Source: Mesorhizobium sp.
GTDB lineage: Bacteria; Pseudomonadota; Alphaproteobacteria; Rhizobiales; Rhizobiaceae
Assembly (NCBI GenBank): GCA_004020645.1
Contig: SAQL01000008.1
Coordinates: 170,475 to 234,474, forward strand
Reading direction: 5' to 3'
DNA length: 64,000 nt
The notes beneath the pieces are model-generated. The model saw only the letters and a list, made by a program, of their open reading frames with translations. It did not search any database and was not told the DNA's origin. The position numbers and the translations under genes were made by a program. Below are positions 17,104 through 25,049 of the stretch, in pieces (the stretch's first letter is position 1; every line of letters starts with the position of its first letter).

Positions 17104-17906
17104 ATATGCACACCGCCCGCGTCGCGTTCGGGGTCGACACTTTGAAATCGATCCTGGGCATCTCGGTCCTTGCCATACGCTGGGACGACGCGGTCGCCCT
17201 GCTGACCCGGTTGATTGCAGAGCGGCGCTTCACCAAGGTTAGCTTTCTCAACGCTCACAACGCCAATGTCGCCTATACGGACCCGGTGGTTGCCGAAGCG
17301 CTCGACGATTTTCTCATCCTGCCGGACGGTGTCGGCGTCGATCTGGCGGCGAAGCTGCTTTATGGGGCGTCGTTTCCGGACAATCTCAACGGCACCGATT
17401 TCATCCCTGCTTTCCTGCAGGCGTCCGCCAGGCCGCTGACCGTGGGGTTGCTCGGCGCGACGCAGGTCAACGCCGAAGCGGCGTCGAAGAAGCTGGCGGC
17501 GCTCGCGTTGCAGCACCGATTCGTGGTCATCCATGACGGCTATTTCTCTCCCGCCGAGGAGCCGGCAATCGTCGATCGCATCGCCAGATTGCGGCCGGAC
17601 GTGCTGCTTGTCGCCATGGGCGTGCCGCGCCAGGAATTGTGGATCGCGCGCCACATCGATGCGCGCCACTGCACGCTGCCGATCGCCGTCGGCGCGCTGC
17701 TCGACTTCATGAGCGGCACGGTGCCGCGGGCGCCGCTGTGGATGCGCCGGCTCAGGCTCGAATGGCTGTTTCGGCTGTGGATCGAACCGGGCCGCCTCTG
17801 GCGCCGCTATGTGGTCGGCAATCCCCTGTTCCTGTGGCGCGTCATCGGCCAGAAATTCTTGCGCAAGCCCGCTCCTGCCAGAGCAGGCCGCGGAGCAGAC
17901 CGTTGA
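17100..17906 (+). CDS. WecG/TagA/CpsF family glycosyltransferase (GT26)
   Basis: 268 residues; ATGA overlap with the upstream gene. Diagnostic segments: VSFLNAHNANVAYTDPVVAE, LILPDGVGVDLAAKLLYGAS, NLNGTDFIPAF, and LLVAMGVPRQELWIARHI, with the C-terminal membrane-associating RLRLEWLFRLWIEPGRLWRR. The N-terminal TxxN and catalytic Asp (PDGVG) are present. The family transfers ManNAcA, GlcA or similar sugars to lipid-linked carriers; the EPS context fits. Confidence 0.9.
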   Translation: MNMHTARVAFGVDTLKSILGISVLAIRWDDAVALLTRLIAERRFTKVSFLNAHNANVAYTDPVVAEALDDFLILPDGVGVDLAAKLLYGASFPDNLNGTDFIPAFLQASARPLTVGLLGATQVNAEAASKKLAALALQHRFVVIHDGYFSPAEEPAIVDRIARLRPDVLLVAMGVPRQELWIARHIDARHCTLPIAVGALLDFMSGTVPRAPLWMRRLRLEWLFRLWIEPGRLWRRYVVGNPLFLWRVIGQKFLRKPAPARAGRGADR

Positions 17907-18826
17907 ACAGCCGGTTCATACCGAGCCCCGATGCCGAAAGCGATGTCCTTCGCCGGACGCCGACGGCGGCGGTCGTGACGGCAAGCTATGCGCCGGATTT
18001 GGAGCGTTGCCGCCTGCTGTGCGAGACCCTCGACCGCTACGTTTCCGGCGTGGCGCACCACTATATTCTTGTCGAGCATCGCGACGTGGCACTGTTTCGT
18101 CAGCTGGAGAACAGCCGCCGCACCATTGTCGACGAGCGGGACCTGTTGCCGCGCTGGCTGCATGCCTTCGACGATCCGCTCAGCCTGTTCCGCCGGCGCA
18201 TTTGGCTCAGCCCTTGGACCATGCCGCTGCGCGGCTGGCATGTGCAGCAGCTTCGCCGCATCGCGATATCAGCGCACGCCGGCGAAGACGTGCTGGTCTT
18301 CTGCGATTCCGACGTGGCCTTCCTCAAACCTTTCGACTGCAGCGCCTTCTGGCGCGATGGCAAGGTGCGTCTGTTCCGCCGCGACGGCGTGCTGTCGGAT
18401 GAAGGCCATGAGGAGCATCGCATCTGGTCGCGCAATGCCGGCTTGGCGCTCGGCATCGAACCATCGGAGGTTTCGACCCACGACTACATTTCGACGCTGA
18501 TTGCCTGGCGCCGCGAAACCGTGACGGCGATGTGCGCTCGGATCGAGAAGATCCATGGCCGCAACTGGGTCGAAATCGTCGGTGCGGCGCGCAAATTCTC
18601 CGAATGCATGATCTACGGCCGTTATGTCGACGACGTGCTCGACGGCACCGGCCATTTCCATGGCGCGGAGGAGTTCTGCCGCGTCCACTGGACGGGCGAA
18701 GCGCTGTCGGATGACGAGTTCCGCCGTTTCGTCGCCGCCATGGCGCCGGACCAGGTGGCCATCGGCATGCAGTCCTTTATCGGCACGGACGTTGGCCGCA
18801 TCCGCCGTCTGATCGGGCTCGATTAG
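17903..18826 (+). CDS. DUF6492-like putative glycosyltransferase
   Basis: 307 residues from TTG 17903, which overlaps the upstream stop codon (TTGA). The open frame continues upstream in another gene's shadow. A GT-A-like core is suggested by VVTASYAPDLERCRLLCETL near the N-terminus and the DxD-type VLVFCDSDVAFLKPF. C-terminal block: CMIYGRYVDDVLDGTGHFHG and FCRVHWTG. Last gene of the EPS glycosyltransferase operon. Two partial copies of its 3' end lie at 19339-19577 and 29400-29567. The family name is from memory; the glycosyltransferase role is inferred. Confidence 0.75.
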   Translation: MNSRFIPSPDAESDVLRRTPTAAVVTASYAPDLERCRLLCETLDRYVSGVAHHYILVEHRDVALFRQLENSRRTIVDERDLLPRWLHAFDDPLSLFRRRIWLSPWTMPLRGWHVQQLRRIAISAHAGEDVLVFCDSDVAFLKPFDCSAFWRDGKVRLFRRDGVLSDEGHEEHRIWSRNAGLALGIEPSEVSTHDYISTLIAWRRETVTAMCARIEKIHGRNWVEIVGAARKFSECMIYGRYVDDVLDGTGHFHGAEEFCRVHWTGEALSDDEFRRFVAAMAPDQVAIGMQSFIGTDVGRIRRLIGLD

Positions 18827-18868
18827 CCCAGGTCAAAACCCGATCACTTTAAAATTTGGAGACACTTC

Positions 18869-19280
18869 ATGCCAAAACGCACTTCCCCGCGGGGTATTGG
18901 GCCGCACAACGGCCGCGAATTGGAAATGATGCTTCGGGGCGAGAAGCCAATGGCTTTGTTCGCAGCGGAACCGGGTATGGACGCCGAAGATATTGGTGAC
19001 GCGCGGTTCACGCCCTGTCGCTGAAGGCTATATTCTCAAGTTCTGCCACTTTGACCCAGCAACCTCTATAGAAGAACGTCGCTACTGCCTGCCAACAGAG
19101 GAATGGCGCTGCAAACTCAGCCTGCTGATCTCTCGAATGTGCCGCAGCGGAGAAGCCTTTGACGTCTTCACATCGAATGATTTGGCGAGGCTAGAAGGCA
19201 CTCTTCTCGGCTACCCAAAGGGGGATATTGAGGTGTTCATCGCACATGCTGCGTCGCGAACATCTGCCAGAACAGATTGA
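18869..19280 (+). pseudogene. Frameshifted small conserved gene
   Basis: ATG 18869 follows a GGAGA site. The first frame reads HNGRELEMMLRGEKPMALFA up to a TGA after about 50 codons, where the sequence near DARFTP breaks. The next frame continues naturally from VAEGYILKFCHFDPATS through LARLEGTLLGYPKGDIEVFI to 19280. The pair resembles one uncharacterised rhizobial protein of about 135 residues. One single-base shift near 19005 would restore it, so either a recent pseudogene or a sequencing error. Confidence 0.5.
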
Positions 19281-19297
19281 ATGACCGCTTCCGCCCT

Positions 19298-19341
19298 TAC
19301 CCGACATCAGACATTTTTCGAGTGAGCGACCAATCGCGGGC
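19298..19341. repeat. 44-bp direct repeat, left copy
   Basis: Matches 35117-35160 at 39 of 44 positions with the same orientation. On the minus strand it encodes the last residues ARDWSLTRKMSDVG-stop of the hypothetical protein family whose larger copy lies at 35117-35538. Here only that 3' end is present; it changes abruptly at about 19341 into a piece of the DUF6492-like gene. Confidence 0.75.
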
Positions 19342-19577
19342 CGCTATGTCGACGACGTGCTCGACGGCGCCGGCCATTTCCACGGCTCGGAGGAGTTCTG
19401 CCGCGTCCATTGGACGGGCAAAGCGCTGTCGGATGCCGAATTCCGCCGCTTCGTCGCCGCCACGGTGCCGGAACAGGTGGCCATCGGCGTGCAGTCGTTC
19501 ATCGGCACCGATATCGGCCGCATCCGCCGCCTGATCGGGCTCGACCAGTCCTTGGGCAAAACCCAATCACTCTAAAC
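19339..19577 (+). pseudogene. 3' fragment of a DUF6492-like gene (copy 2)
   Basis: Encodes RYVDDVLDGAGHFHGSEEFC through IGTDIGRIRRLIGLDQ, about 75 residues equal to the C-terminus of the intact gene ending at 18826. The stop codon TAG of the original has become CAG, and homology continues a further 30 bp past it (CAAAACCC.ATCAC). There is no start codon or ribosome binding site. The 5' junction falls within a GGGCC microhomology with the neighbouring 44-bp repeat. Confidence 0.8.
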
Positions 19578-19621
19578 GACCGCTCGATCTCTTTTTCACG
19601 CGCGCCGCTGTAGGCGCCGGA

Positions 19622-21667
19622 TCAGATCACGAAAAAATCGTCGGCCAGCAGCGTCGGCCTGTTCGTCAGCGTCGCGAGCTGTGTCACGCCGCCTGCGACG
19701 TTTCCGTTGGAATCGTAGAACAACGCACCCGTAACCTGGTCATAGACGATGTGGTCGTCGGCGTCGTGCGCGCTAGTCCCAGCGAAGAAGTACCTTGGCT
19801 CGAGGGCTCCGGTGGCTCCAAGCCCCTGCATTACCGAATTCTGGAGCCTGAATGTATCGGCCGTATGGTTGAAATCCGTGATGATGTCGCGGTTGGCCAC
19901 TGAGAGCGGCGCGCTGAAAACGAAGGAATCGTTGCCGGCGCCACCAGTAAGCCGGTCAATGCCAAGGCCGCCCGTTAGTGCATCGTTGCCACCGTGCCCA
20001 AGCACGGTATCATTGCCTCGGCCGCCGTCCAGTTTGTTGTCGCTGTCGTTGCCGTCGAGCACGTTGTCGAGGGAATTTCCCGTGGCTCCGACGTTGGCGT
20101 TTCCGGTCAGACGCAGATTTTCTACCAGCCTGCGATCGACCGCCAGTGAGTACGTGACCAAGCTGAAAATCTGGTCGAGGCCCGCTTCGTCGATGACGTT
20201 GTCCAGTACATTGTCCACGTAATAGGTATCGTTGCCGGCACCGCCATTCATCAGGTCGGCCCCGGTCCCGCCATCGAGAAGGTCGGTGCCATCATAGCCC
20301 GCCAACCGGTCGCTAGCCGCCCCGCCCCTTATGGTGTCGTTGCCGGCAAGGCCGTACAGCGTGTTGTTCCCATTGTTCCCGGTCAGCTCATTGTCGGAAG
20401 AATTGCCGCGACCATTGATAGCGCCAAGGCCGATGAGGGTCAGATTTTCGACATAGGATGGCAGTGAATAGGTGCTCGAGCTGAACACCGAATCGTTGCC
20501 CGCCGCATCGGCTTCGACCACACGGTCGAGCGCATTGTCGACATAGTAGGTATCGTCGCCCGCGCCGCCCTCCATCTTGTCGATTCCGACCCCACCGTCG
20601 AGCAGGTTGCTGCCAGCGTTGCCGACCAGCGCGTTGTCGAGTTCATTACCCATCGCGTCGATGTCGGCGACGCCGGTGAGCGTGAGCTGCTCTATTTGCT
20701 GGCCGGACAGCGAATACGTCATCGAGGTGATGACCAGATCGATGCCGGCTCCGTCAGCCTCGATGACTGCGTCGAATGCGTTGTCGACGCGGTAGGTGTC
20801 GTTGCCCAAACCGCCGGACATTTTGTCAGCACCAGCTCCGCCGTCCAGAACGTCATCAAAGCTGCCGCCGTTCAGGATATCCGCCGCATCCGTCCCGGTC
20901 AGGTGCTGCTCCATAACGTCCGGCGCGGCATAGGCGCGCACGTAGTCGATGACCATCTTGTAGGTGCCGGACGCCCGCTCGAATTCAAGGGGATTCATGG
21001 CAAGCGAGGCCAACATATAGAGCGGCGTGCGGAAGGACTCGCTCATTGGAAAGCGGCTCAGCTCCTTGCCGTCATAGTACACGGTGATCCAGTCCGTCGT
21101 GATCCTCGCGCCGTAGGTGTGAAACGTCCCGTCGAACATCGTGCCGGCGAGGCCCGTATAGTTGCCTTTCGAAGCGTGGCTTTCCTTATTGCTCAAGTGC
21201 ACCACATGGTGATGACCATCGGGATCGCCCCCATACGCTTCAACGATGTCGACCTCGACGCGTGGCACAGTCTGATCGGGCGACAGCATCCAGAAAGCCG
21301 GCCAGGCTCCCGCCCCGCCGTGAAAGGCTGCGCGCATCTCGAAGTACCCGTACTCTTGCGCGAAACCCTGGCCGGCGCTGTTAACCGTTTGCATCGTTCC
21401 CGACTGCCAGACGCCGTCCACCTGCTTCATGGTAATGGTCAGCTGCCCGTCAGAGACGGAGAACGGATTCGTTGCCCCCACCGGCGACATGAACGTGGCG
21501 GCCCCATAGGGGGCGTGTACCGGCGCGAACCACTTGCCGGTGCCGTTGTTCGGCACGACATCAAGCGTATTGAACTCGTCGGAAAAGGAGAGCTTGAAAC
21601 CTGAGAGGTTCAGCTCCGATCCTTTGTACTGTCCGGTCCAATCGCCAGGAAGGGCAATCGCAGCCAT
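19622..21667 (-). CDS. Secreted GH16 endo-glycanase with RTX repeats (ExsH-like)
   Basis: 681 residues. Residues about 25-250 are a glycoside hydrolase family 16 domain: EFNTLD, YFEMRAAFHGGAGAWPAFWM and the catalytic EVDIVE (nucleophile E138, acid/base E143, with D140). Residues about 260-680 hold many RTX nonapeptides (GGAGADKMSGGLGNDTY and similar), which bind calcium and direct type I secretion without a signal peptide. Architecture and context match ExsH of Sinorhizobium meliloti, which trims succinoglycan outside the cell. The PrsDE-type exporter is not in this window. Symbol left blank because the EPS here may differ. Confidence 0.85.
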   Translation of the reverse strand: MAAIALPGDWTGQYKGSELNLSGFKLSFSDEFNTLDVVPNNGTGKWFAPVHAPYGAATFMSPVGATNPFSVSDGQLTITMKQVDGVWQSGTMQTVNSAGQGFAQEYGYFEMRAAFHGGAGAWPAFWMLSPDQTVPRVEVDIVEAYGGDPDGHHHVVHLSNKESHASKGNYTGLAGTMFDGTFHTYGARITTDWITVYYDGKELSRFPMSESFRTPLYMLASLAMNPLEFERASGTYKMVIDYVRAYAAPDVMEQHLTGTDAADILNGGSFDDVLDGGAGADKMSGGLGNDTYRVDNAFDAVIEADGAGIDLVITSMTYSLSGQQIEQLTLTGVADIDAMGNELDNALVGNAGSNLLDGGVGIDKMEGGAGDDTYYVDNALDRVVEADAAGNDSVFSSSTYSLPSYVENLTLIGLGAINGRGNSSDNELTGNNGNNTLYGLAGNDTIRGGAASDRLAGYDGTDLLDGGTGADLMNGGAGNDTYYVDNVLDNVIDEAGLDQIFSLVTYSLAVDRRLVENLRLTGNANVGATGNSLDNVLDGNDSDNKLDGGRGNDTVLGHGGNDALTGGLGIDRLTGGAGNDSFVFSAPLSVANRDIITDFNHTADTFRLQNSVMQGLGATGALEPRYFFAGTSAHDADDHIVYDQVTGALFYDSNGNVAGGVTQLATLTNRPTLLADDFFVI

Positions 21668-21991
21668 TGATGGGCTCCTCGTTCTCGCAACATTTTCGCG
21701 GTTGATCCCCCACCAAGATCTAATCGTCCATTTGTTAACGGAACGGTAATGGACAGCGATTCCGCCGCAAATGGGCTCAGTGCGGTTATCCCCAACGCTT
21801 CACGAGGAATTTGGGAGAAGTCGCAAATCGGTTGATGTAGCCGGCACACGAAACTGCGAATCCTCCGATACCGTGACGCCGGGCTCGAACGTCGCCGCAA
21901 CCTGCCGCTCCTTCTCCGCTGCGCTCGCCCTAAATCCGATCGCCGACATGTGGTAGTGTGATATTTAGCTGAAACTCTGGGGACGCGCTCT
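21668..21991. promoter_or_regulatory. Divergent promoter region with a 29-bp palindrome
   Basis: Lies between the minus-strand glycanase and the plus-strand cyclase fusion. At 21726-21754 an inverted repeat has arms GTCCATT and AATGGAC around GTTAACGGAACGG. It is 60 bp upstream of the glycanase start codon, a suitable place for an operator. No regulator family could be matched. Confidence 0.4.
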
Positions 21992-23386
21992 GTGGAACGC
22001 CGCTTGACCGCGATTCTGGCCGTCGACATGGCAGGCTATAGCCGCCTCATGGAGCAAAATGAGGAAGATATCGTTACGCGTCAGAAGGTGCACCGCAGGG
22101 AGTTGTTCGATCCGCAGATCGCAAGTCGTGCAGGCCGCATCGTCAAGACCACGGGCGACGGGATGTTGGTCGAATTCGCTTCAGCACAGGATGCGGTCCG
22201 CTGCGCCATCAACATCCAGCTGGCTATGGCAGACCGCGAGGGAGCGTCACCGGAAGAACGCCGCATTCTCTATCGCCTCGGGATTAATCTCGGGGATGTC
22301 CTCTTCGAGGATGGAGATATCTTCGGCGACGGCGTCAACGTGGCTTCCCGCCTTGAGGGGCTGGCGAAGCCAGGCGGCATCTGCATCTCCGACATTGTCC
22401 ATCAAGCGGTCGCGGATAAGATCAAAGTGCCTTTTCGCGACATGGGCAACCAGCGAGTAAAGAATATCTCCCGCCCCATCCGCGTCTGGCAGTGGACACC
22501 CGACGCTTCGCTGCCTAGCCCGGAGCTTCCCAAAGCTGCGCAGCAACAACAGGTACAGTTCGCCACTGCCCCAGACGGAGTGCAGATCGCGTGGGCCAGT
22601 ATTGGCCAAGGGATGCCGGTGCTGAAGGCACCGAATTGGCTGAACCATCTGGAGTATGAATGGCGCAGTCCAATCTGGCACCCATGGCTGGTCAGGTTGG
22701 CGAGGCTGTGCCGGCTGGTACGATTCGACCAGCGGGGAAATGGCCTATCGGACTGGGGCGTCGAAGCTGTATCCGAGGAGGCAATGACTGGCGACATGTC
22801 GACCGTCGCAGCCGCTGCTGGACTGAGCCGGTTCGCGCTTCTCGGCATTTCGCAAGGATGCTCATTCAGTATCCGCTACGCCGTGGAGAATCCCGAGCAG
22901 GTGACCTGTCTCGTCCTCTTGGGCGGATTTCTTCGGGGTCGGCTCAAGCGGACGCAACCGGACCAAAAGCACCTTTATGAAGTCGGGACGATGATGATCC
23001 GCGACGGCTGGGGCTCGACCAATCCAATCTTCAGGCACTTTTTTACAACAACCTTCATGCCAGACGCTCAGCCCGAGATGGCCGCGAGTTTCGACGAACT
23101 TCAGCGCATCGCTACGAGTCCGGAAGCGGCCATGCGGATCTGGAAAATGAACAGCACGGTCGATGTCACGGAGTTGGCGAAGCAGGTCAATGTTCCGACG
23201 TTGGTCCTGCATTGCATCGGCGATCGCGTCGCGCCGATAGAGGAAGGGCGCCTCATGGCTACGCTTATTCCTAACGCGACCTTCGTTGAGCTTCCTGGAA
23301 ACAATCATGTGCTCATGGAGGACACGGCTGCCTTCGAACAGTTCTTTGACGAGTACTCCAGGTTCCTGACAGCGTACAACCAGTGA
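21992..23386 (+). CDS. Class III adenylate cyclase fused to an alpha/beta hydrolase (cyclase first)
   Basis: 464 residues from GTG 21992. Residues 1-170: class III nucleotide cyclase with metal-binding D12 and D56 (VDMAGYSRLM, KTTGDGM), K52, and the transition-state pair in GDGVNVASR (N116, R120); all catalytic residues are present, with an adenylate-type Lys/Asp pair. Residues about 190-464: alpha/beta hydrolase with DQRGNG, nucleophile S287 in GISQG, Asp in HCIGDRVAP and His in GNNHVLME. The product would couple cAMP synthesis to a hydrolase that could act as a ligand sensor. A gene at 46258-47565 has the same two domains in reverse order. Confidence 0.88.
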   Translation: MERRLTAILAVDMAGYSRLMEQNEEDIVTRQKVHRRELFDPQIASRAGRIVKTTGDGMLVEFASAQDAVRCAINIQLAMADREGASPEERRILYRLGINLGDVLFEDGDIFGDGVNVASRLEGLAKPGGICISDIVHQAVADKIKVPFRDMGNQRVKNISRPIRVWQWTPDASLPSPELPKAAQQQQVQFATAPDGVQIAWASIGQGMPVLKAPNWLNHLEYEWRSPIWHPWLVRLARLCRLVRFDQRGNGLSDWGVEAVSEEAMTGDMSTVAAAAGLSRFALLGISQGCSFSIRYAVENPEQVTCLVLLGGFLRGRLKRTQPDQKHLYEVGTMMIRDGWGSTNPIFRHFFTTTFMPDAQPEMAASFDELQRIATSPEAAMRIWKMNSTVDVTELAKQVNVPTLVLHCIGDRVAPIEEGRLMATLIPNATFVELPGNNHVLMEDTAAFEQFFDEYSRFLTAYNQ

Positions 23387-23447
23387 AATATAGCCCTATG
23401 GGCGCGCTTTTCAGCGGTTTCGCTTTGAACTTCTGCTGTCTACCCGG

Positions 23448-23514
23448 TTGAGACGTAGAACGCTCCATCGCGGTATAATCCGAGCCGATGCCCCGGCCGG
23501 CTCGGTCGCGCCAT
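23448..23514. repeat. 67-bp repeat, copy 1
   Basis: Identical to 46037-46103 except for two bases. On the minus strand it encodes MARPSRPGHRLGLYRDGAFY in an open frame that stops soon after. It lies 62 bp beyond the 3' end of the cyclase-hydrolase gene; copy 2 lies beyond the 3' end of the hydrolase-cyclase gene. Confidence 0.8.
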
Positions 23515-23608
23515 CTGCCGACGTTAGCGTAAACGCGGCAGGGTCCGCCCTGTGGGCGAGATGCGGCATCCGCCGGACTTTCGCCGATAGATGTAGCCGA
23601 CGGGTGGT

Positions 23609-23875
23609 TCAGAGCACACAAGCCTGAGTCATCGATCTAACGAGACTGGCCAATTGCGGTTCATCGATTAGGGCCGCTGCGTCGGCCGGCGAGAGCCAGG
23701 CGCGTTGCCGCTGGGAACGCTCATTCCAGTCAGGCTGCACATCGACGACCGATAGCAGATAAACCTTGACGGTCACCCGCACGAAGTGGCCGGAAAGACG
23801 CTCCAATAGGCGTAGACGCCCAGTGGCTCCTTCAACGCCTCGCCGACAACGCCGGCCTCTTCCCGGCTTGGGTGA
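23609..23875 (-). pseudogene. NUDIX hydrolase remnant
   Basis: Two minus-strand frames rebuild the C-terminal half of a NUDIX protein. The upstream one reads REEAGVVGEALKEPLGVYAY, the end of a NUDIX box (REx2EExGU with a deletion). After a frameshift at about 23808 the other reads FVRVTVKVYLLSVVD, then DWNERSQRQRAWLSPADAAA. The N-terminus and half of the box are missing, so it cannot be active. Confidence 0.6.
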
Positions 23876-24021
23876 CTGCTGCCTTCTTTCCGCTCATGCC
23901 CAGCCCTGTTCGAGCCGCCACCGACTCAATTTGCAAATCGGCACAAAAGCTCCCAATCTGGTTGCCGCCGCAGCAGAGCCTTATACTTGTTAGACGGCGA
24001 AACAGTGGGAGGAATTCGCAC

Positions 24022-25047
24022 ATGAAAAAGACCTATGTCCGTCTGGCGGCAACGGCTGCAATGCTCGTCTCTGCCGCCACTTCGGCTTACGCCGACAGCC
24101 TCACCCTCTATTGCTCCGCCGACGAGGCCTGGTGCCAGCAGATCAAAACTACCTTCGAGGAAAAGACCGGTATCACTGTCGACATGACCCGCAAGAGCTC
24201 CGGCGAGACATACGCCCAGGTGCGCGCCGAGGCCGGAAACCCGAAGGGCGACGTCTGGTGGGGTGGCACCGGCGATCCTCACCTCCAGGCCGCCGAGGAA
24301 GGATTGACTGAGGAATATACGTCCCCGATGCGCGGCGAACTGCACGACTGGGCGATCAAGCAGGCGGAAGCCGCCAACAACAAGACGATCGGCGTTTACT
24401 CCGGTGCGCTCGGCTTCGGCTACAACAAGGATTTGTTGGCTAAGAGCAACCTGCCGGAGCCGAAATGCTGGGCCGATCTGACCAAGCCGGAGTACAAGGG
24501 CCACATCCAGATGGCCAACCCGAACTCATCGGGCACCGCCTATACGATGCTCGCCACGATGGTTCAGCTGATGGGCGAGGACAAGGGTTTTGAATACCTG
24601 AAGGCGCTCCACGCCAACATCAACCAGTACACCAAGTCCGGCTCCGCTCCGATTAAGGCCGCGGGTCTCGGCGAAACGACCATCGGCATCGTCTTCATGC
24701 ATGACGCGGTGACGCAGACCGCAGCCGGCTTCCCGATCGTCACGGTGGCGCCTTGCGAAGGCACCGGCTATGAGATCGGCTCGATGTCGCTGATCAAGGG
24801 AGCCCGCAACCCGGAAGCAGCAAAGCAGTTCTACGACTGGGCGCTGACCGCCGAGATGCAGTCGAAGGCGAAGGACGTGAAGTCGTTCCAGTTGCCTTCG
24901 AATAAGAACGCCACCGCGTCCGAACTGTCGCCCGACCTGTCGACCATCAAGCTCATCGACTACGACTTCAAGAAGTATGGATCGAGCGCCGAGCGCAAGC
25001 GCCTGCTGCAGAAGTGGGATACGGAGGTCTCGACCCTGCCGCAGTAA
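24022..25047 (+). CDS. Periplasmic binding protein of an AfuA/FbpA-type ABC transporter
   Basis: 341 residues from ATG 24022 with GGGAGG upstream; a longer open frame precedes it but lacks a signal peptide. Residues 1-24 are a signal peptide ending AYA. The type II binding fold starts LTLYCSADEAWCQQIK. The tyrosine pair that binds iron in FbpA is absent; in its place is FMHDAV (H227, D228), followed by CEGTGYE (E246, E251). As I recall, a His-Asp pair and a downstream Glu bind the phosphate sugar in AfuA. I therefore favour a phosphorylated-sugar ligand over ferric iron; this is inference. First gene of a three-gene transport operon. Confidence 0.85.
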   Translation: MKKTYVRLAATAAMLVSAATSAYADSLTLYCSADEAWCQQIKTTFEEKTGITVDMTRKSSGETYAQVRAEAGNPKGDVWWGGTGDPHLQAAEEGLTEEYTSPMRGELHDWAIKQAEAANNKTIGVYSGALGFGYNKDLLAKSNLPEPKCWADLTKPEYKGHIQMANPNSSGTAYTMLATMVQLMGEDKGFEYLKALHANINQYTKSGSAPIKAAGLGETTIGIVFMHDAVTQTAAGFPIVTVAPCEGTGYEIGSMSLIKGARNPEAAKQFYDWALTAEMQSKAKDVKSFQLPSNKNATASELSPDLSTIKLIDYDFKKYGSSAERKRLLQKWDTEVSTLPQ

Positions 25048-25049
25048 TC

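Noticed and set aside
16266..17669. 467-codon minus-strand frame
   Set aside because: Antisense to two glycosyltransferase genes with intact motifs and overlapping stop/start codons.
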